This document shows positions 4,882 through 7,421 of a DNA stretch of 7,421 nt, one piece after another. The DNA comes from Nocardioides sp. Lineage in GTDB: Bacteria; Actinomycetota; Actinomycetes; Propionibacteriales; Nocardioidaceae. Within the stretch, counting starts at the first letter, position 1; every line of letters starts with the position of its first letter. The notes under the pieces were generated by a model. It did no database searches. It was not told the DNA's origin and saw only the letters and a program-made list of their open reading frames with translations. Made by a program: the position numbers and the translations under genes. The stretch covers positions 15,615 through 23,035 of the forward strand of contig DOWL01000001.1 in assembly GCA_003519585.1 (NCBI GenBank). Reading direction: 5' to 3'.

Positions 4882-6129
4882 ATGAACTCCGGGCTGCGCG
4901 AGGGCGACCGGGTCGCACTGCTGGTGCCGCCCTCGCTCGACTACCTCGACCTGGTGTTCGGACTCCTGGCGGAAGGGGTTGTGCCCATCCCGCTCGACCC
5001 GCGGCTCACGACGTACGAGCGGGACCGGATCCTGACGGGGCTCGCACCTGCTCGTCGGGTCACGACGGCTGAGCAGGCGGCCGAGCTGCGAGCGGCATTC
5101 CCCCACACCCGCGGACTCCCGCGGGCCAGGCCGATGCACTGCACCAGCGGCACCACGGGAACACCCAAGGGCGTGTGGAGCGGGCTGCTCTCCCCCGCAG
5201 ACGCCGCGGCCCTGGTGGCCGAGGAACAGTCGCTCTGGGGCTTTGTCGACACGGACGTGAATCTGGTCCTCTCGCCGCTCTACCACTCCGCGCCATTGCG
5301 ATTCGCGATGGGGACGGCGCTGGCCGGTGGCCGGGTCGTCGTGCCGGGGCCGTTCGACCCCGTCCTGGTCACGGAGGCGATCGTGGCCGAGCGGCCCACG
5401 TCGATGTTCTGCGTCCCCACCCAGCTGCAACGCCTCTTCGCGCACTGGGACGAAGTGGGTACGCCGGACCTGACCTCGTTCCGCCTCGTCGCGCACGCCG
5501 GGGCGCCCTGTCCGGAGGCGCTCAAACGACGCCTGATCGAGACCTTTCCCGCGGGCTCGACCTGGGAGTTCTACGGCTCCACGGAGGGCCAGTTCACCGC
5601 CTGCCGGTCCGAGGAGTGGTTGGACAAGCCCGGCACGGTGGGACGCGCCCGACCCGGCCGCACGCTGGACGTCGAGGAGGGCATGATCTGGTGTTCGGTG
5701 CCGCCGTACGCCCGGTTCAGCTACTTCGGCGACCCCGACAAGACCGCCGCGGCATGGCGGGAGACGCCGGCCGGCCCGGCGTTCACGGTCGGCGATCTCG
5801 GCCGGATCGACGACGACGGCTACCTGTTCCTCGAGGGCAGGCGGGAGGACTTGGTGATCAGCGGCGGCGTCAATGTCTATCCGCTGGAGGTGGAGCAGGC
5901 GCTGCTCGAGCACCCGGGCCTCGACGACGTCGCGGTGTACGGCGTGCCGGACGAGCAGTGGGGCCAGCGGGTCTGCGCTGCCTACGTCGGCGGCGCGACG
6001 ATCGCCGACCTCGACGCCTTCGCACGGGAGCGGCTGGCACCGCCCAAGCGCCCCAAGACCTGGCACCAGCTCGACGACCTGCCCCGCACCCTCACCGGCA
6101 AGGTGCTGCGCGCCGAACTGCCCCGTTAG
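4882..6129 (+). CDS. AMP-dependent synthetase/ligase (ANL superfamily), probable short acyl-CoA synthetase
   Basis: 415-aa adenylate-forming enzyme: it activates a carboxylic acid with ATP and, in this subgroup, usually passes the acyl group to CoA. Core motifs in order: the phosphate loop TSGTTGTPKG at 88-97, SPLYHSAPLRFAMG at about 131-144, VPTQLQRL, YGSTEGQ at 231-237, the ATP-ribose-binding GDLGRIDDDGY at 304-314, the hinge RREDLVISGGVNVYPLEVE at about 320-337, and the C-terminal catalytic lysine in TLTGKVLRAEL (Lys407). All catalytic elements are present. The protein is short for the family (commonly 500 or more): the phosphate loop comes about 80 residues earlier than usual, so much of the N-terminal subdomain is missing. 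Start: ATG 4882 is preferred because of the TACTGT box 7 nt upstream; GTG 4831, overlapping the tetR stop, would add 17 residues without family resemblance and also lacks a Shine-Dalgarno. The acid substrate (fatty, aromatic or other) is unknown. It overlaps the sulfotransferase stop by 4 nt. Confidence 0.88.
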   Translation: MNSGLREGDRVALLVPPSLDYLDLVFGLLAEGVVPIPLDPRLTTYERDRILTGLAPARRVTTAEQAAELRAAFPHTRGLPRARPMHCTSGTTGTPKGVWSGLLSPADAAALVAEEQSLWGFVDTDVNLVLSPLYHSAPLRFAMGTALAGGRVVVPGPFDPVLVTEAIVAERPTSMFCVPTQLQRLFAHWDEVGTPDLTSFRLVAHAGAPCPEALKRRLIETFPAGSTWEFYGSTEGQFTACRSEEWLDKPGTVGRARPGRTLDVEEGMIWCSVPPYARFSYFGDPDKTAAAWRETPAGPAFTVGDLGRIDDDGYLFLEGRREDLVISGGVNVYPLEVEQALLEHPGLDDVAVYGVPDEQWGQRVCAAYVGGATIADLDAFARERLAPPKRPKTWHQLDDLPRTLTGKVLRAELPR

Positions 6130-6929
6130 AGGAGTCGCGCCGAAGGCCAGAGCGCGGACAGGTCGAGGTCGGGGAAGCGCAGCTGGACCGCGTCGTACAC
6201 CGGGGCGAAGTGCCGGGCGATCGTGCGGCGCGTCTCCTCGGGCAGGGTGGCCCCCTCGGCCTTGGGCGAGACGTTGACCTGGCGGTCGACGTCGGGCTCG
6301 TGGAAGTCGATGCCGAGCAGTTCGCACAGCGGACGCAGCGTGTCTGCGGAGAAGAGCCGCTCGTAGAAGCCGTAGAAGATCGCCGAGCGTGGGAACGCCT
6401 GCTCCAACGCGGCCATCGTGAGGTCGTAGCGGGTGCGGTCGGCGTACATCGGGCGGACGTACATCCGGGAGATCCAGGTCTCCGGGTCCTCGGTGGCCTC
6501 GGCACCGCGCCGCCGCACGTCCATCCGGGCCGCCGACCAGACTCGCTCGACCGGGTCGCGCAGGAGGAACGCGGCGACCGGCCGCACGCCGCGGTCCTCG
6601 AACCCGGCCCGGATCATGGCCAGGCGCTCGGTCGAGAGCGCGGCATACCCCGGAGTGATGTCGGCGGTGAGCCGGGTCCCGTCCCGCCCGAGCAGCCCGG
6701 TGAAGTAGTCGAAGTATCGCTCCGGGTCTCGCAGGAAGGCGGCGCGCTCGCCACCCTGGTTCTCGATCCGCTGGCGCGCGAGACCTCCGGACGGCAGGTC
6801 GAGCGCGTCCCAGACGTGGTACTCCTTGCGGAATCCGGGGTCGACCTGAGCCGACGACTCGAGATAGTGGAAGAGCCAGGCGGTGCCGCCCTTCTGGCAG
6901 CCGACGCCGAGGAGAAACGTGCCACCCAC
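6126..6929 (-). CDS. Sulfotransferase family protein (PAPS-dependent)
   Basis: 267-aa soluble P-loop sulfotransferase, which moves a sulfuryl group from PAPS to a hydroxyl or amine. The 5'-phosphosulfate loop is GCQKGGTAWL (10-19, with Lys13), the KEYHVWD block follows at 35-41, DITPGY at 90-95, and the 3'-phosphate-binding motif RDPVERVWS at 124-132 with the expected Arg and Ser. Length fits bacterial members related to the heparan N-sulfotransferase-like group. No signal peptide or membrane segment is seen. Start choice: GTG 6927-6929 lies 6 nt after a TAGCCT box (6936-6941, minus strand), as in the other leaderless genes here; the in-frame GTG at 6935 abuts that box and would add two residues. 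No Shine-Dalgarno is present. The stop (TAA) overlaps the ligase stop tail-to-tail. The acceptor is unknown; lipid, glycan or small metabolite are all possible. Confidence 0.87.
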   Translation of the reverse strand: MGGTFLLGVGCQKGGTAWLFHYLESSAQVDPGFRKEYHVWDALDLPSGGLARQRIENQGGERAAFLRDPERYFDYFTGLLGRDGTRLTADITPGYAALSTERLAMIRAGFEDRGVRPVAAFLLRDPVERVWSAARMDVRRRGAEATEDPETWISRMYVRPMYADRTRYDLTMAALEQAFPRSAIFYGFYERLFSADTLRPLCELLGIDFHEPDVDRQVNVSPKAEGATLPEETRRTIARHFAPVYDAVQLRFPDLDLSALWPSARLL

Positions 6930-6935
6930 GCGCAC

Positions 6936-6941
6936 AGGCTA
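6936..6941 (-). promoter_or_regulatory. Candidate -10 element for the sulfotransferase gene
   Basis: TAGCCT on the minus strand, identical to the box before the YciI-family gene, followed by 6 nt and the GTG at 6929. No clear -35. It supports a leaderless message and the shorter start. Confidence 0.4.
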
Positions 6942-7017
6942 CCGGTGAGGAACCCCTGCACAGATGGCCCCAGAGCGCACGGATACCGGAGCCCAGCGCC
7001 CTATCGGCCGCGCTGCG

Positions 7018-7046
7018 GTGACGATCGATTGGGCGACCCGCACACT
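7018..7046 (+). promoter_or_regulatory. Candidate sigma-70 promoter for the small gene at 7053
   Basis: GTGACG (7018-7023; four of six match TTGACA) and CACACT (7041-7046) are 17 nt apart, and the ATG follows 6 nt after the -10. The arrangement predicts a leaderless transcript. Confidence 0.4.
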
Positions 7047-7052
7047 CGCCTG

Positions 7053-7316
7053 ATGGACCTGATCGACGTCACCACCACGGTGGTCCTGCCCGCGATCTCC
7101 CGGACCTTCAAGGCCGGCGAGGTCGCAGAACTGTCGATCGACATGTGCGGGCACGCCGACCCGCGGGTCGCCGTAAGGGTCCGTGCCCTGGGCGGCGTCT
7201 TCGAGGCGGTCGCGTTCGCGCCCGGGATCGACCACGCCACCGCGGCCGACTGGTCCGAACAGTTGTCGCGCGGCCTCGAGGACTTCCTCATCCAACGCGC
7301 CTTGGCTGAGGACTAG
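7053..7316 (+). CDS. Small hypothetical protein, 87 aa
   Basis: I do not recognise the family. The frame stays open far upstream (to 5175), but that stretch overlaps the ligase and sulfotransferase in other frames, so ATG 7053 is the sensible start; it has a promoter-like pair at 7018-7046 and no Shine-Dalgarno. The protein begins MDLIDVTTTVVLPAISRTF, continues through a hydrophilic segment with CGHADPRVAVRVRALGGVFEAVAFAPG, and ends in an acidic amphipathic helix-like stretch (ADWSEQLSRGLEDFLIQRAL, then AED). No signal peptide, transmembrane helix or metal-binding cluster is evident; there is one Cys (in MCGH). Alternating hydrophobic residues (VAVRVRAL, VFEAVAFA) suggest beta strands, so a small alpha/beta domain is likely. 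It is divergent from the sulfotransferase gene with 123 bp between starts; no functional link can be shown. Codon bias supports real coding. Confidence 0.68.
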   Translation: MDLIDVTTTVVLPAISRTFKAGEVAELSIDMCGHADPRVAVRVRALGGVFEAVAFAPGIDHATAADWSEQLSRGLEDFLIQRALAED

Positions 7317-7332
7317 GCGGGGAGCGCCCGCC
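7316..7332 (+). other. GC hairpin at the end of the small hypothetical gene
   Basis: GGCGGG (7316-7321) pairs with CCCGCC (7327-7332) around the loop GAGCG; the first base is the last base of the TAG stop. No T-tract follows. Possible terminator or 3'-end stabiliser. Confidence 0.4.
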
Positions 7333-7362
7333 GCGATCGGACCGCGTCCTCAACTCGGGAGG

Positions 7363-7421
7363 GAGCGCAGCGACCCGGTCGTTCGCGAGCGGAGCGAGCG
7401 CGCCCGGCGAGCGCCAGCGAG
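7363..7421. repeat. Three imperfect copies of a GAGCG-AGCGAG unit in non-coding sequence
   Basis: GAGCGCAGCGAC (7363-7374), GAGCGGAGCGAG (7387-7398) and GAGCGCCAGCGAG (7409-7421) start 24 and 22 bp apart. A small stem, AGCGAC-ccg-GTCGTT (7369-7383, one wobble), overlaps the first copy. The run reaches the window end, so its true extent is unknown. No gene is seen in 7317-7421. It may be an intergenic repeat family or an extended 3' structure. Confidence 0.5.

Noticed and set aside
4777..6327. 516-aa minus-strand open frame opposite the ligase
   Set aside because: Antisense shadow of a gene with all ANL motifs; Arg/Gly/Pro/His-rich and without recognisable domains.
5175..7316. 713-aa plus-strand open frame ending at the small hypothetical gene
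   Set aside because: Only the last 87 codons, from ATG 7053, are plausible. The rest is out of frame with the ligase or antisense to the sulfotransferase.
7363..7421. CRISPR-like array
   Set aside because: Units are about 12 bp, imperfect and only 10-12 bp apart; no spacers of typical length and no cas genes.
1..7421. tRNA, rRNA, phage or defence-system genes
   Set aside because: No cloverleaf, rRNA or recognisable defence/phage protein motif was seen on either strand.

Overview
The window is very GC-rich with strong G/C bias at third codon positions. It carries a SigB-type group 2 sigma factor, a WHG-type TetR regulator, and several genes whose start codon sits 6-7 nt after a TANNNT- or NANNNT-like hexamer with no Shine-Dalgarno sequence. 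Together these point to an actinobacterium, plausibly Nocardioidaceae (inference). No rRNA, tRNA, CRISPR array, phage gene or transposase was seen.

Layout. (1) 1-752 (+): 3' part of an oligopeptidase B/prolyl oligopeptidase (S9A) gene with an intact catalytic triad. (2) 753-1048: 296-bp intergenic region with a perfect 18-bp inverted repeat, a candidate ECF-sigma promoter and a leader hairpin. (3) 1049-2002 (+): SigB-like stress/stationary-phase sigma factor. (4) 2003-2135: run of hairpins between convergent genes, one with the coaE stop codon in its loop. (5) 2117-2710 (-): coaE (dephospho-CoA kinase), divergent from 2729-3076 (+), a YciI-family protein; only 18 bp separate the two start codons and they appear to share one bidirectional -10 element. 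(6) 3098-4036 (-): atypical NAD(P)-binding SDR; 4037-4153: regulatory region with two near-identical operator palindromes; 4154-4834 (+): TetR regulator; 4882-6129 (+): short acyl-CoA synthetase-like adenylating enzyme. (7) 6126-6929 (-): sulfotransferase overlapping the ligase tail-to-tail at its stop codon. (8) 7053-7316 (+): small protein of unknown family. (9) 7317-7421: intergenic sequence with a GC hairpin and three imperfect copies of a GAGCG-AGCGAG unit.

How the parts work together. The clearest local system is the SDR / TetR / adenylating-enzyme group. The two operators cover a predicted SDR promoter and abut the tetR start, which suggests autoregulation plus repression of the SDR, with an unidentified small molecule (perhaps an acyl-CoA or organic acid) as inducer. 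The sigma factor looks controlled by an ECF-type promoter, as is known for mycobacterial sigB. The other genes look like independent housekeeping or accessory units. No obviously novel multi-gene machinery was found; the most interesting signals are regulatory: the twin operators, the shared divergent promoter, the sigB upstream inverted repeat and the stop-in-loop hairpin.
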